A stretch of 64,000 bases of DNA. Source: Fructilactobacillus myrtifloralis (GTDB lineage: Bacteria; Bacillota; Bacilli; Lactobacillales; Lactobacillaceae). The position numbers were made by a program, and so were the translations under genes. Below, piece by piece: positions 8,124 through 18,694 of the stretch. Location of the stretch: contig NZ_CP097116.1 of the NCBI RefSeq assembly GCF_024029335.1, forward strand, positions 434,001 through 498,000, in the 5' to 3' direction. Each line of letters opens with the position of its first letter. Position 1 is the stretch's first letter. The notes below the pieces were generated by a model. That model was not told the origin of the DNA, made no database searches, and saw only the letters and a list, made by a program, of their open reading frames with translations.

Positions 8124-10655
8124 CTATACATATTTTTCTGAATAATTATCTATAAAATTATCAATTTCAAGACTATGTTTTAGTATACAACTTCTAACCA
8201 TATCATTACTTAGAGAATTTAAATCAATATTTGAAAATTCTTTAATAAAATTTTTAATGTTTGTTGTCAAAAAATTTAATTTTCCTTTTCTAATAATCGT
8301 AACATTCCCATTAAAATTTGCTGCTGGATCATGATATTTAGTAGGTATCACTAAAAATGCATGATAATCATTTTGATGGTAATTAGCATTAAACCATCCT
8401 ATCGAATTATTCATCTGTCCCATTTCATTTTTATTAATTTTTTCACGGGATTCTTTAACCTTGTTTTTATCCTCTATAATAAAATATAAGTTGTCTTTTA
8501 CTGCCCATAAATGGTCGGGACCTTTTTTATATTCATAATCTGGCCGCTCAGTTTTAAAACCCAATATTTTCCCAATATCATCCATTGCATTTTCAAACTC
8601 TTTACTATTAGTTCCAAAAGTTAATTTTGCTGTTATATCCATAATATGATTAAGGAGATTTTCATATGTTTTATATGATTTTATTTCGTTAATAATATTA
8701 GAAATCCGTTCATCATTCATTAGTGGTTTCAGTTTAGATATTTCAATGCTATCTTCAAGTAATAATAATCCGTTATTATAGTTATATGCCTTTTTTTGAT
8801 ATTTTTCAGAATCAATTTTTGAAGAAAAATAATTTACCCTTGCCTTTATTTGTTCATACCAACCTTTTTCTTCGTCAGAACTGCAATAATGACTTATAAA
8901 ATTATCAATAAAAATATTAAATTTGTCTATATTAACATATGGATTTACCGCATCCTTTAAAATAACATTTTCTTTTGATATTTTTGCAATATTATCATGT
9001 GCATTTTCTGAATAATCCAAACTTTCCATCTGTTCTTTATAGAATTCTTTCCAATCTTCATCTCTTAACAAAGACTGCTTTATTAAATCAGATAATACTT
9101 TTAAATAGTTATCATTATTAATATCTTTTTTAGCCTCTTCTGATATTTCAATACCAATTTGAATTTGTTTTAAAGTTTGTTTGCTAAAATATTGTTGATT
9201 GTCAGGATCCCTAACAAAACTCACTAAATCTGGTCCCGTAAAAATAATTACAGAATAATCCGTATCTGCCCGTACACTTCTTCCTAATCCCTGTTCAATT
9301 TTCTGCGCTATTTTTAATTTATTTTCTGTTCCATTGGGCACAACACTCTCAATATATTTATCCATAAGTGATACGGATTTTGGTAGGGAGTCTAAAATAA
9401 GAATTCTTGTCTCATCATCAGGAAGATCTATACCATCATATCTATTGACTAATACTAATGGCTTTGAAAACTTATTTTTATGGTAAGTCTCTAATATTCC
9501 CTCTAAATTTTCTTTTCTTCCAATAATGGATCCATATTTCTTCCAATCACATGTTTTATAAAAATTTGGAACAATTATTGTGATGCCAAAAGTATTATTT
9601 GTCTTGGATCCGAACTCTTTTACAATATCTCCTCTCTGAAAATTATCTGATATAATTGATGGAATGATAATCATTTTTTCACCAGACCATTTTTCATCTG
9701 GATAAACTAAAGGATTTTTTATTGCATTTTCTCCAATGTCAAGATCTTTTATTAATACTGAGTCAGATGCAGTTGTTGCTGACATGAAAATTCTTTGATT
9801 TGCATTGATAAAACCCTTGTAATTATTAAGTGGATATTTTAATGGTTGAATTTCAATTCTATCACCAGAAAAAATACAATCACAATATTTTAATTTATTT
9901 TTTAATAAAGGCCAAACAAATTTCAGTTCATTACTTCTAGAGGAATGATCAGAAAGTAATCTAGTTACTTCCTCAATCTTATCAATCCAGGTCCAATAAG
10001 GTACTGGTAAAAATAAGTTATTATTAACGTTATTTTTTAAATCTTCAAAATCTCCAAATCCTTGGCTTTTTAATCCATCACTTAATAAATTAAATAAATT
10101 ATTATATAACTGTTTATTATTAGATTTGGTTATTTTCATTACACATGATTGTTTTATTAATTCAGAACTAGAATGAGCATCATCAATAACTAAGCCGTCG
10201 ATATTACTGTATTGGCTATTAAAAATAGTTTTACCATTAAAAAATTTTTGAACAGATGTAATTAATATTTTCTTCCTAGCAATAACATCATCAGGAATTT
10301 CATTGTTTTCAGAGATAGTTTCTAGATTAATTCCAAATAATTTAGCTTGATTTATAGTTTGATTAATAAGATTCATATCATTACATAAATATATTTCTAT
10401 TCCAGAATTTTCTTGACGTCTTCTAGATTCTAAGATTAATAATCCGACAAGTGTTTTACCAGCGCCCGTATTTAATTTTAATAACACATCTTTTTTATCA
10501 ATCCTGTTTTCAAACCAATCATTTAAAACAAATTCTTGACTTTTACGCAGTGGACCAACTTTAGTTGTTTGTCGATCCAAATCATTATATATATATATGG
10601 GATTTATAATAACATCTTTATTAAGATTTTTAATTTTCTTTGAAAAATCAACCAT
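8124..10655 (-). CDS. SF2 (XPD/DinG-like) helicase fused to a PD-(D/E)XK-like nuclease; candidate defence protein
   Basis: I do not recognise a named family with certainty. The 843-residue protein opens with a helicase core: Walker A GAGKT at 64-68, Walker B VIDDAH at 156-161 (a DEAH variant) and SAT at 292-294. Then come NRYDGIDLPDD at 404-414 and QGLGRSVR at 455-462. The last two and the MSAT context resemble XPD/DinG-type helicases. After a long helical middle, residues 687-750 look like a PD-(D/E)XK nuclease: GPD (D713), IIEDK (E728, K730) and a following Gln (Q747). The gene is visibly AT-rich against its neighbours, stands alone, and has its own ribosome site (GAGAGG) and a terminator. 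Helicase-nuclease fusions of this kind include single-gene anti-phage proteins (for example Hna), so defence is inferred, not shown. Confidence 0.7.
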   Translation of the reverse strand: MVDFSKKIKNLNKDVIINPIYIYNDLDRQTTKVGPLRKSQEFVLNDWFENRIDKKDVLLKLNTGAGKTLVGLLILESRRRQENSGIEIYLCNDMNLINQTINQAKLFGINLETISENNEIPDDVIARKKILITSVQKFFNGKTIFNSQYSNIDGLVIDDAHSSSELIKQSCVMKITKSNNKQLYNNLFNLLSDGLKSQGFGDFEDLKNNVNNNLFLPVPYWTWIDKIEEVTRLLSDHSSRSNELKFVWPLLKNKLKYCDCIFSGDRIEIQPLKYPLNNYKGFINANQRIFMSATTASDSVLIKDLDIGENAIKNPLVYPDEKWSGEKMIIIPSIISDNFQRGDIVKEFGSKTNNTFGITIIVPNFYKTCDWKKYGSIIGRKENLEGILETYHKNKFSKPLVLVNRYDGIDLPDDETRILILDSLPKSVSLMDKYIESVVPNGTENKLKIAQKIEQGLGRSVRADTDYSVIIFTGPDLVSFVRDPDNQQYFSKQTLKQIQIGIEISEEAKKDINNDNYLKVLSDLIKQSLLRDEDWKEFYKEQMESLDYSENAHDNIAKISKENVILKDAVNPYVNIDKFNIFIDNFISHYCSSDEEKGWYEQIKARVNYFSSKIDSEKYQKKAYNYNNGLLLLEDSIEISKLKPLMNDERISNIINEIKSYKTYENLLNHIMDITAKLTFGTNSKEFENAMDDIGKILGFKTERPDYEYKKGPDHLWAVKDNLYFIIEDKNKVKESREKINKNEMGQMNNSIGWFNANYHQNDYHAFLVIPTKYHDPAANFNGNVTIIRKGKLNFLTTNIKNFIKEFSNIDLNSLSNDMVRSCILKHSLEIDNFIDNYSEKYV

Positions 10656-10743
10656 TTTTTAACCTCTCATTAAAATATATTTAAATTAATGGTACTAGTT
10701 TATTGAATAAATTCAATATAATCTAAAATAAAATTTAAGTCCT

Positions 10744-10790
10744 AAAAACCCCCTATAGTTCAGCCTTTCAGCCTCACCAGAGGGGGTTTT
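10744..10790 (-). terminator. hairpin with C5/G5 stem, probable terminator
   Basis: AAAAACCCCCT at 10744-10754 pairs with AGGGGGTTTT at 10781-10790 around a loop of about 26 bases. It lies downstream of mnmA and the relic on the minus strand and upstream of the helicase. It would insulate the helicase from upstream transcription. Confidence 0.6.
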
Positions 10791-10806
10791 AACATCCGTT
10801 GCCTTA

Positions 10807-10988
10807 TTAATCTTCGTTTTCCTTATCCTTTTCCACTATGGAACAAATGTAATTATGAATGTCGTAGGTCAAAATGGCACCCTTTTTCTCAAGGACTTTT
10901 TTGTAATCGTCTTATAGAACTTGCGGAATTAGCATCGTAACACTCTTATACTAAATCGTATCTTTTTCGAACCATCGGGTTTATCCAT
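10807..10988 (-). pseudogene. remnant of a small plasmid-type (ribbon-helix-helix-like) protein gene
   Basis: On the minus strand an ATG at 10988 starts MDKPDGSKKIRFSI, then the frame is lost. A different frame continues SVTMLIPQVL, one in-frame TAA, then DDYKKVLEKKGAILTYDIHN and a Lys/Glu-rich end, stopping at 10807. One frameshift and one nonsense change would restore a protein of about 60 residues. The IP-x-x-L-Y-D-D-Y pattern recalls small ribbon-helix-helix copy-control or antitoxin proteins of plasmids. That identity is a guess; the broken frame is directly visible. Confidence 0.5.
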
Positions 10989-11040
10989 AGCTTCCTATTG
11001 TGCGTATTATTTAAAGTCCTTAGCGTCAAATAACACTTTT

Positions 11041-12189
<1,149 letters not shown>

Positions 12190-12278
12190 TCAGAAATCCA
12201 CGATTTGAAGGTCGTAATTCCAGTATTCATCATGATACGCCACCTGAACTGGGCTTGGCAAGCGTTCGGCACACCCGG

Positions 12279-12623
12279 CTAGTTTTTAGTTAAAACCTGC
12301 CGGATGATCAGATTTTGCATCAAAAAATGGTATTGTTCGCGGGCAGCTGCAAACTGGTCACCGGTAAAAATATTAACCGTTTGCAGGCCCGAACCGGTCA
12401 GAATCGCTAGTTTCAACTGCTGTAAGTCAGCACTAATGCTCAGCTTTACCTGAACAGCTCCCTTCCCCCGCACGTTTAACGGTTGCAACGCCTGGGTTAG
12501 TTCATAGTTACCGAGCTTCGTTTTTTTGAAGTTTAAATCACTCAACGTGTACTTCTTAACCCCCGGATTGACCCGGTAGGTAGCTGAATCACCAGCTAAA
12601 TGAACTTGGTCTGCGAATGCCAT
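12279..12623 (-). CDS. DUF1831 family protein
   Basis: This 114-residue cytoplasmic protein matches the lactobacillar DUF1831 family, typically encoded between a cysteine desulfurase and mnmA, as here. Its start overlaps the stop of the desulfurase gene by one base (TAATG), so translation is coupled. It has no membrane segment or Cys pair. The position suggests a role in thiolation or sulfur transfer, but the biochemical function is unknown. Confidence 0.85.
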   Translation of the reverse strand: MAFADQVHLAGDSATYRVNPGVKKYTLSDLNFKKTKLGNYELTQALQPLNVRGKGAVQVKLSISADLQQLKLAILTGSGLQTVNIFTGDQFAAAREQYHFLMQNLIIRQVLTKN

Positions 12624-13783
12624 TACTGCTTCCTCCGCTGTGCTAATCTGTGAATAATTTTACTCGTTGTTGCCACGAATTGGTCGATTTCAGTGGCCGT
12701 CGTCTCCTGTCCAAAGCTTACCCGAATCGATTCAGCTAAGCGCGGACTCGTTGCCCCAAACATCGCCCGTAACACGTGGGATGGTTCTAAGTTCCCGGCT
12801 GTACAAGCAGAGCCCCCAGAGACCGCAATGCCATCTAAATCCAGGTTATTTTGGAGTACGTAAGTTGACACGCCGGGAAACCAAAGGTTCAAAACATGAG
12901 GCGAACCAGCTCCAGCCGCGGGTCCATTAACGTGGACTTCAACGTTCTGGGCGGCAAAACCGGCTAAAATCTGATCCCGAAAAGCCGCAAACCGGGTCCG
13001 TAACTCCTGTTTTTTCGCGTTCGGCAGTTCCGTCACCGCCGTTGCAAATCCCGCAATCGCTGGGACATTTTGGGTGCCGGCCCGGCGCTTATCTTCCTGG
13101 TCGCCCCCCATGATGTAACTGGGAAACTGGAGACTGGCGCGCCGGTACAAAAAGCCGAGGAATTTCGGCCCATACAGTTTATGCGCAGACGTTGACAGTA
13201 AGTCAATGTGATCGCGTTCCACGTCAATTTCATCTAAGCCGTAGGCCTGGACAGCGTCGGTATGAAACCAGGCTTGGTGATCCTGGAGTAAGGTCCCGAT
13301 CTCATGAATCGGCATGCGACTCCCCACCTCGTTGTTCACACTCATGATTGACACCAGGGTAGTTTGTTCATCTAACGCTGCTTCTAAGTCTGCTAATCGG
13401 ATCATCCCCTGTTCATCAACCGGAAGGTAGGTGACCTGGTAGCCGTGACGTTCGAGATACTGCATTGGTTTTAAAACGGCTTCGTGTTCAATTGCCGTCG
13501 TAATCAAGTGTGTCCCTAGTTCCTGGCGGGCTTCGGCCGTCCGAATGATGGCCGTGTTATCACTTTCCGTTCCCCCACTGGTAAAAACAATCTCACTATC
13601 CTGGGCGTTGATGCTCGCTGCCATGACGTGGCGGCTATCCTCTAGGATCTGATTGGCGGCCCGCCCAATCTGATAGAGCGTGGATGGATTCCCAAAGGTG
13701 GTCTGATACTGGTGCGTTAGCTCCGCAAGCACTGGTGCGGAAATTGGAGTGGTGGCGGCATGATCCAAATAAATTTCACTCAT
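12623..13783 (-). CDS. cysteine desulfurase (NifS/IscS family)
   Basis: This 386-residue PLP enzyme converts Cys to Ala and holds persulfide sulfur for MnmA and other acceptors. The opening (YLDHAATTPIS) is typical. The PLP lysine is in STSAHKLYGPK, with HTDAVQ nearby. The active Cys sits in the loop SGGSACTAGN. Class features match the group I IscS/NifS type. No Fe-S scaffold gene is next to it; the neighbours DUF1831 and mnmA point to tRNA thiolation as its main job. Confidence 0.94.
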   Translation of the reverse strand: MSEIYLDHAATTPISAPVLAELTHQYQTTFGNPSTLYQIGRAANQILEDSRHVMAASINAQDSEIVFTSGGTESDNTAIIRTAEARQELGTHLITTAIEHEAVLKPMQYLERHGYQVTYLPVDEQGMIRLADLEAALDEQTTLVSIMSVNNEVGSRMPIHEIGTLLQDHQAWFHTDAVQAYGLDEIDVERDHIDLLSTSAHKLYGPKFLGFLYRRASLQFPSYIMGGDQEDKRRAGTQNVPAIAGFATAVTELPNAKKQELRTRFAAFRDQILAGFAAQNVEVHVNGPAAGAGSPHVLNLWFPGVSTYVLQNNLDLDGIAVSGGSACTAGNLEPSHVLRAMFGATSPRLAESIRVSFGQETTATEIDQFVATTSKIIHRLAQRRKQ

Positions 13784-13795
13784 CGCCTAACCTCC

Positions 13796-14497
13796 TTATT
13801 GTGCTGCAGTATTTGCAAACAAGCGGAGGAGCATTTCGGCGGACTGGCGACCGGCGGCCACGATGAATTCACCAAAACTCTGGTTGGCGTCTTCGTCACC
13901 CGTATCTGACATCGCCCGCACCACTACGTAGGGAATTTCAAACTGGTTGGCCACTTGACCAACGGCAGCTCCTTCCATTTCCCCGGCAAGAGCATCCGGA
14001 AAGTGGGTCAAAATGTTTTTAATCATGGCTTTTCCAGCAATAAATTGATCCCCAGTCACAATTAAACCGTGGTGGACATTCAATCCCTGGTCAGCAGAAG
14101 CAGCGGCAATTTGTTCACCCCAAGCTGCTGAGGCCGGAAACCGGGCTGGTTGATTCGGTAACTGGCCAAAGACCTCACCGTCTGCCGTACAATCAACGTC
14201 GTGATAAGCAGTTTCGGTCGAAATGACGATATCTCCGACCTGTAAGCCGGCGCCAATCCCCGCCGCAGAGCCGGAGTGGATGAGCACGTCCACGTTAAAG
14301 TTCGTTAACAGTAACGCGGCGGTAATCCCGGCTTCTACTTTTCCAATCCCGGATTTAACTAAAATGACCTGCTGCCCACTAATCGTCCCGTCGTAAAAGG
14401 TCACGTTCCCGATGACCGTGGTTTCCTCGCCCGTTAACGCATCCTGCAGGGCTTTAATTTCTTCATCCATTGCACAAATAATTCCAAAGGTTTTCAT
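13796..14497 (-). CDS. mtnN: 5'-methylthioadenosine/S-adenosylhomocysteine nucleosidase
   Basis: MtnN cleaves MTA and SAH to adenine and the thioribose or ribosylhomocysteine, clearing SAM by-products and feeding the LuxS/AI-2 route. The 233-residue protein starts MKTFGIICAMDEEI. It shows the nucleoside phosphorylase fold, with SGIGKVEAG, GSAAGIG, and catalytic Glu and Asp in AGEMEGAAVGQV and VRAMSDTGDEDA. I chose ATG 14497, preceded by GGGAGAAG. The longer reading to 14521 has no ribosome site. It follows the small membrane protein gene and nudF in one direction. Confidence 0.94.
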   Translation of the reverse strand: MKTFGIICAMDEEIKALQDALTGEETTVIGNVTFYDGTISGQQVILVKSGIGKVEAGITAALLLTNFNVDVLIHSGSAAGIGAGLQVGDIVISTETAYHDVDCTADGEVFGQLPNQPARFPASAAWGEQIAAASADQGLNVHHGLIVTGDQFIAGKAMIKNILTHFPDALAGEMEGAAVGQVANQFEIPYVVVRAMSDTGDEDANQSFGEFIVAAGRQSAEMLLRLFANTAAQ

Positions 14498-14521
14498 TCT
14501 GTTCTTCTCCCATTTTTTCAA

Positions 14522-14779
14522 TTAATCCACAAATCGCATGATTACTAACACAGCAATGATTAACAGTACTAAGATCACGATCACGATATCCAACTTCCGT
14601 GCGGTCCGCCGGTGCCGGCGTTCCGGGTCATTAACCTCCGTCCGGCGTAACGGCGCGTCTGTTTCCTGGGTCTCTGCGTCCTCCGTGGTGGGACGTCCCC
14701 ACCGGTGCCGTTGTTGGCGACGAAAGGCCGCCCGCGTTAGTTCTGGTTCGGGGGTGGCGTTTGTTTGTTTATCATCCAT
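14522..14779 (-). CDS. small tail-anchored membrane protein of unknown function
   Basis: This 85-residue protein has a charged, Arg/Thr/Glu-rich N-terminal part of about 60 residues. One hydrophobic segment follows at the very C-terminus (IVIVILVLLIIAVLVIM). This predicts a single-pass protein with a cytoplasmic basic tail. No known motif is visible. It sits between nudF and mtnN and is likely cotranscribed with them. Confidence 0.75.
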   Translation of the reverse strand: MDDKQTNATPEPELTRAAFRRQQRHRWGRPTTEDAETQETDAPLRRTEVNDPERRHRRTARKLDIVIVILVLLIIAVLVIMRFVD

Positions 14780-14788
14780 TGTTTTAAC

Positions 14789-15343
14789 CTACTTTTGCAT
14801 TAGTTCCCAGGCTTGAATTGCCATGATGGTTTTCGCATCCTGAATCTGACCAGTCGCCAACAGTTCTTGCGCCTCTGCGAGCGTATACTCCCCGAGCTCC
14901 AGAAATTCACCTGCATCGCGAGGGAGTTCTGTGGTCACGGGCGTTAAATCCGTCACAAGGTACAGATACATGTATTCATCGGTAAAGCCACAGGAAGTGT
15001 AAAACGAGGAAAGGAGCTGAATCGTTGCTGCTTGGTAGCGTACTTCTTCATTTAACTCGCGTTGTACGGCATGCACTTCGTTACCCCGATCCCGTTCATC
15101 TAGCTTGCCCGCAGGGATTTCCAGCATGACCGCTTTGGCCGGTTCTCGCCATTGCTTTTCTAATACCATCCGGTTCTCAGCCGTCAGGACTAACATTGCC
15201 ACCGCTGCAGCATGGTGGACGACGTCGCGATGAGCCAGTTTGCCATTAGCGAGCCGCACCGTTTCTTGGTCAACGCGAATGATTTCTCCGTCATACTTCC
15301 GCTCGCTTTTGATTTCTGTTTCTGCCAACTCTTTATCTGTCAT
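14789..15343 (-). CDS. nudF: NUDIX hydrolase, ADP-ribose pyrophosphatase-like
   Basis: This 184-residue protein fits the ADP-ribose pyrophosphatase (NudF) group, which splits ADP-ribose to AMP and ribose 5-phosphate. Family features are the VAMLVLT strand, EIPAGKLDE and REL-NEE, the metal-binding core of the Nudix box. The box is not canonical: the spacing between AGKLDE and REL is longer than the GX5EX7REUXEE pattern, and the final Gly is Arg (NEEVRY). Metal ligands appear intact. It lies upstream of the small membrane protein gene and mtnN. Confidence 0.85.
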   Translation of the reverse strand: MTDKELAETEIKSERKYDGEIIRVDQETVRLANGKLAHRDVVHHAAAVAMLVLTAENRMVLEKQWREPAKAVMLEIPAGKLDERDRGNEVHAVQRELNEEVRYQAATIQLLSSFYTSCGFTDEYMYLYLVTDLTPVTTELPRDAGEFLELGEYTLAEAQELLATGQIQDAKTIMAIQAWELMQK

Positions 15344-15392
15344 TGGATTGTTCCTCCATCTTCATGGTTGTCCTCATAGCGGTCGCCAGTGG

Positions 15393-15593
15393 TTACCGGG
15401 GCAACCGAATTTTAGCAGCTTGAATACCGTGTTTTCCTGGCGCCGTGACGAATTCAACTGGATCGCCGGGCCGAATCGCCTTCGGATTCCCCTGAATAAT
15501 CCCGGTGATGTGCATAAACACGTCTTGCCCCGCTGGATCAATCAGGTAGCCAAACCCCCGGTGTTGATCGTACTGTTTCACTTTTCCCTGCAT
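15393..15593 (-). CDS. cold-shock domain protein
   Basis: This 66-residue protein is a single cold-shock domain that binds single-stranded RNA or DNA. RNP1 is HRGFGYL and RNP2 is DVFMHIT, slightly divergent from the KGFGFI and VFVHFS of major Csp proteins. I use ATG 15593 because AGGAGG lies five bases upstream. The longer reading to 15683 would cross the ileS terminator hairpin. It appears to be a separate unit after ileS. Confidence 0.88.
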   Translation of the reverse strand: MQGKVKQYDQHRGFGYLIDPAGQDVFMHITGIIQGNPKAIRPGDPVEFVTAPGKHGIQAAKIRLPR

Positions 15594-15637
15594 TGCATCC
15601 TCCTGTTTTGCATCCGGTTTCTTACTCTCATCATAAC

Positions 15638-15665
15638 AAAAGCCGAGACTAACATCTCGACTTTT
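15638..15665 (-). terminator. Rho-independent terminator after ileS
   Basis: AAAAGTCGAGA pairs with TCTCGGCTTTT around a six-base loop, right at the ileS stop on the minus strand, and runs into T-rich sequence. Confidence 0.8.
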
Positions 15666-15672
15666 AGCGTTC

Positions 15673-18474
15673 TTATTCTTCAAAACCGGTCGTTGCCGTT
15701 TCTGGATACTCGGCCCGCACTAATTTAGCACACCGGGCACAGAATTCCGGATAGTCGGGATCACTCCCGACGTCCGTTTTAATTAACCGACACCGCGCAC
15801 AAACCGTTCCGTCTGCGTGTTGAACTTCAATTGCCAACTGATCGCCAAAGGTGGATACCCCATCTCCCGCTGCTTCAATTGTTTTAATGTCTAGATCTGA
15901 GACCATCAGAATCTGGGCAAGATCAACGTCTAACTGGTTCAACAGTTGTTTGACCGCTCCGTTAACGTAGAGGATCAACTTCGCTTCGGACGGCTTTCCA
16001 ATTATCTTATCCGTCCGCGCTGCTTCCATCGCCTTTAAAACATCCTTCCGCAGTTTTAGGAAGGCTTCCCACTCGCTGCGAATCTCCGTTTCATTGGCAA
16101 ATTCACGCACAGACGGCATGTCTGCTAACTGCACAAATTCTTCTGGTTCCTGGCAGAACTGCCAAATTTCTTCCGTTGTGTGCGGAATGATCGGCGTTAA
16201 CAGTTTTGTCAACGTTACTAAGGATTGGTACAACACCGTTTGCATTGCCCGGCGCCGCTGGCCGTTTTCCGGTTCAATGTACAAAATATCCTTGGCAAAA
16301 TCCAGGTAAAAGGCCGAGAGATCAACGGTCATGAACTGCATTAACTTTTTGTTGATGGTCATAAAATCGTAGTGATCGTAGGCCGCTTTTACCTCCCGCA
16401 CTAAGTCGTTTAACCGAATCAGCATGAACTGATCGACAGAAGGCAAGTCCGCATAGGCCACCGAATTCGTTTGGGGATCAAAATCACTGGTGTTTGCTAA
16501 CAAGTAGCGCACCGTATTCCGGATCTTTTTGTAGCTATCACCCACCGTCTTGAAGTTCCCCATTGAAACGCGCACGTCGGCAGACGTGTCAACGCTAGTT
16601 ACCCAGAGGCGAATGATATCAGCCCCCATTTGCTTAATCACATCTGCGGGAGCAATTGTATTTCCTAAGGACTTGCTCATCTTGTGACCCTTGCCATCAA
16701 GGGTGAATCCTTGTGACAACAAGTTCTTGTACGGTGCAATTCCGGCCGTGGCCACACTCGTAATCAGACTGGAGTTAAACCAACCCCGGTACTGGTCAGA
16801 ACCTTCTAAGTAAAGATCAGCTGGATAGGTCAATTCCGGTCGTTCGGCAAGCACACCCTGGTGGGAAGAACCAGAATCAAACCAAACATCCATAATGTCC
16901 GTTTCCTTCGTAAACTTCCCGTTGGGAGAGTGGGAGCTGGTAAAGCCGGCTGGCAACAGGTCCTGCGCGTCCCATTCAAACCACACGTCCGAACCATGCT
17001 CTGCAAACAGGTCCGCAACGTGATTAATCGTCTCGGCTGTCATAATTGGCGTACCATCTTCAGCGTAGAAGATGGGAAGCGGTACCCCCCAGACCCGTTG
17101 TCTAGAAATGACCCAGTCACCCCGATCCCGAATCATGTTATAGAGCCGTTGGTGCCCCCACTCTGGATCAAAGTTAACCGTATCAATGGCATCTAAGATT
17201 TGTTGCCGAATCTTAGTAACCGATGCAAACCACTGGGGCGTTGCCCGGTAAATTACCGGTTTTTTCGTCCGCCAGTCAAAGGGATAACTGTGTTCATACG
17301 GCATATAGTGGAGCAGTTGTCCCTGAGCTTTTAGTTTATCCAACGCAATTTGGTTCGCGTCTTCGTAAAAGACCCCGGCAAAGTCAGGACCCGCTTCGGC
17401 AGTCAGATACCCCTTGTCGTCGACCGGAGCAAAGATTGGTAAGTCATACTGCTTGCCAATGTTGTAGTCATCTTCCCCGTAACCAGGGGCCGTGTGCACG
17501 AGTCCCGTTCCGGCATCTGCGGTTACGAAATCACCAAGCATCGTTACTAACTGCCGGTCTGAATCAAAGGGGTGGGCGGCTAAGACCCGGTCTAAATCGC
17601 GACCCTTGATGTGCTTAACGGTCCGCACGTTTTGCCAGCCAAATAATTCGGCATCATCTGCCACTAAATCAGCAGCCAACACGTACTGGTTCGGATCATC
17701 ATCGTGTTGGACCACCACGTAATCAAAATCGGGGTTCACCGTAATTCCTTCTGATGCTGGAATCGTCCACGGTGTCGTCGTCCAAACCACCATGTAGGTC
17801 TGATCGTTGTCAAGGACGCCCTTGCCATCAACCACTTTTTCCGCGTAGAACGCGGATGGTGACTCAATGTCATGGTATTCAACTTCGGCTTCTGCAAGAG
17901 CAGATTCAGATGACCAAGACCAAATTACGGGCTTCAAACCTTTGTAAATCAAGCCCTGTTCGGCCATCTTCCCAAAGACCCGCACTTCAGCAGCTTCATA
18001 CTCGGGTTGTAGCGTCAGGTACGGATGGTCCCAGTCCCCCTGTACCCCCAGCCGCTTAAATTCCGTTCGTTGGCGGTCAACTTGTTCTAATGCATAGTCA
18101 TGACAAAGCTTCCGGAATTCGTTGGTTGACATCTGTTTGCGGTCATAGCCGGCCTTTTTGAGCTGTTGTTCAATTGGCAAACCGTGGGTATCCCAGCCGG
18201 GAACAAACGGGGCCCGAAATCCATTCATGGACTTGTAGCGGACGATAAAGTCCTTGGTAATTTTGTTCATGGCGTGCCCCATGTGGATATCACCGTTAGC
18301 GTATGGAGGGCCATCGTGAAGTACAAACGTGGGCTTGCCTTCATTTAACCGTTGCCGTTGTTGGTACAAGTGGTTCGTCTCCCACACCTGCTCGCGTTCG
18401 AGCTCTTTAACGGGGAGGTTTCCCCGCATTTTGAACTTGGTTTTTCCCAAGTTCAAAGTATCTTTAATCCGCAT
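15673..18474 (-). CDS. ileS: isoleucyl-tRNA synthetase
   Basis: IleRS charges tRNA-Ile. The 933-residue protein carries the HIGH-type motif (GDIHMGHA) and KMSKS (KMSKSLGN), an editing domain between them, and a C-terminal zinc finger (CARC and CARCAKL). The start [12 protein letters not shown] at 18474 has AGGAGGAGG upstream. The open frame to 18717 is an artefact of reading through the T-box leader. Its position just after divIVA is usual in Firmicutes. Confidence 0.97.
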   Translation of the reverse strand: MRIKDTLNLGKTKFKMRGNLPVKELEREQVWETNHLYQQRQRLNEGKPTFVLHDGPPYANGDIHMGHAMNKITKDFIVRYKSMNGFRAPFVPGWDTHGLPIEQQLKKAGYDRKQMSTNEFRKLCHDYALEQVDRQRTEFKRLGVQGDWDHPYLTLQPEYEAAEVRVFGKMAEQGLIYKGLKPVIWSWSSESALAEAEVEYHDIESPSAFYAEKVVDGKGVLDNDQTYMVVWTTTPWTIPASEGITVNPDFDYVVVQHDDDPNQYVLAADLVADDAELFGWQNVRTVKHIKGRDLDRVLAAHPFDSDRQLVTMLGDFVTADAGTGLVHTAPGYGEDDYNIGKQYDLPIFAPVDDKGYLTAEAGPDFAGVFYEDANQIALDKLKAQGQLLHYMPYEHSYPFDWRTKKPVIYRATPQWFASVTKIRQQILDAIDTVNFDPEWGHQRLYNMIRDRGDWVISRQRVWGVPLPIFYAEDGTPIMTAETINHVADLFAEHGSDVWFEWDAQDLLPAGFTSSHSPNGKFTKETDIMDVWFDSGSSHQGVLAERPELTYPADLYLEGSDQYRGWFNSSLITSVATAGIAPYKNLLSQGFTLDGKGHKMSKSLGNTIAPADVIKQMGADIIRLWVTSVDTSADVRVSMGNFKTVGDSYKKIRNTVRYLLANTSDFDPQTNSVAYADLPSVDQFMLIRLNDLVREVKAAYDHYDFMTINKKLMQFMTVDLSAFYLDFAKDILYIEPENGQRRRAMQTVLYQSLVTLTKLLTPIIPHTTEEIWQFCQEPEEFVQLADMPSVREFANETEIRSEWEAFLKLRKDVLKAMEAARTDKIIGKPSEAKLILYVNGAVKQLLNQLDVDLAQILMVSDLDIKTIEAAGDGVSTFGDQLAIEVQHADGTVCARCRLIKTDVGSDPDYPEFCARCAKLVRAEYPETATTGFEE

Positions 18475-18487
18475 CCAAATTCCTCCT

Positions 18488-18692
18488 CCTGATAAACAAA
18501 AAGACTCCGCCGCAATCGGGACGAAGTCTTCGTGGTACCACCCAAGTTCAGAAGTCCAACTGGTGCAGTTAGACTTCTCTCGTTGTTTGTTATTAACATA
18601 AGCATAATAAAGTGATCTACTACCTTCAAAGTGACAAGCGGGCTTCCACCGTCCCCGCTTCGCTGTGGTATTTTCAAGGAGCTTGCTGGCTT
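18488..18692 (-). ncRNA. T-box leader (isoleucine) of ileS
   Basis: The conserved T-box GGGTGGTACCACG is at 18531-18543 (minus strand). Before it are a stem I region containing GGTAGTAG followed by ATC, a likely Ile specifier codon, and a stem III hairpin (AGAAGTC...GACTTCT). After it a hairpin AAGACT...AGTCTT with a T-run at 18501-18530 would be the terminator. Uncharged tRNA-Ile would favour the antiterminator and switch on ileS. The leader begins directly at the divIVA stop. Confidence 0.92.
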
Positions 18693-18694
18693 TA

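Larger units (their letters stand above)
10656..11040. other. 385-bp region between the helicase gene and mnmA
   Basis: This stretch holds the helicase leader (AT-rich, 10656-10743), a GC-stemmed hairpin (10744-10790) and the remnant of a small gene (10807-10988). Just before the helicase there is a TTGAATAAATTCAA palindrome at 10701-10714, a possible operator or promoter element. I see no intact gene here. Confidence 0.7.

Noticed and set aside
15594-15683. 30-residue extension of the cold-shock protein
   Set aside because: It crosses the ileS terminator hairpin; AGGAGG lies before ATG 15593.
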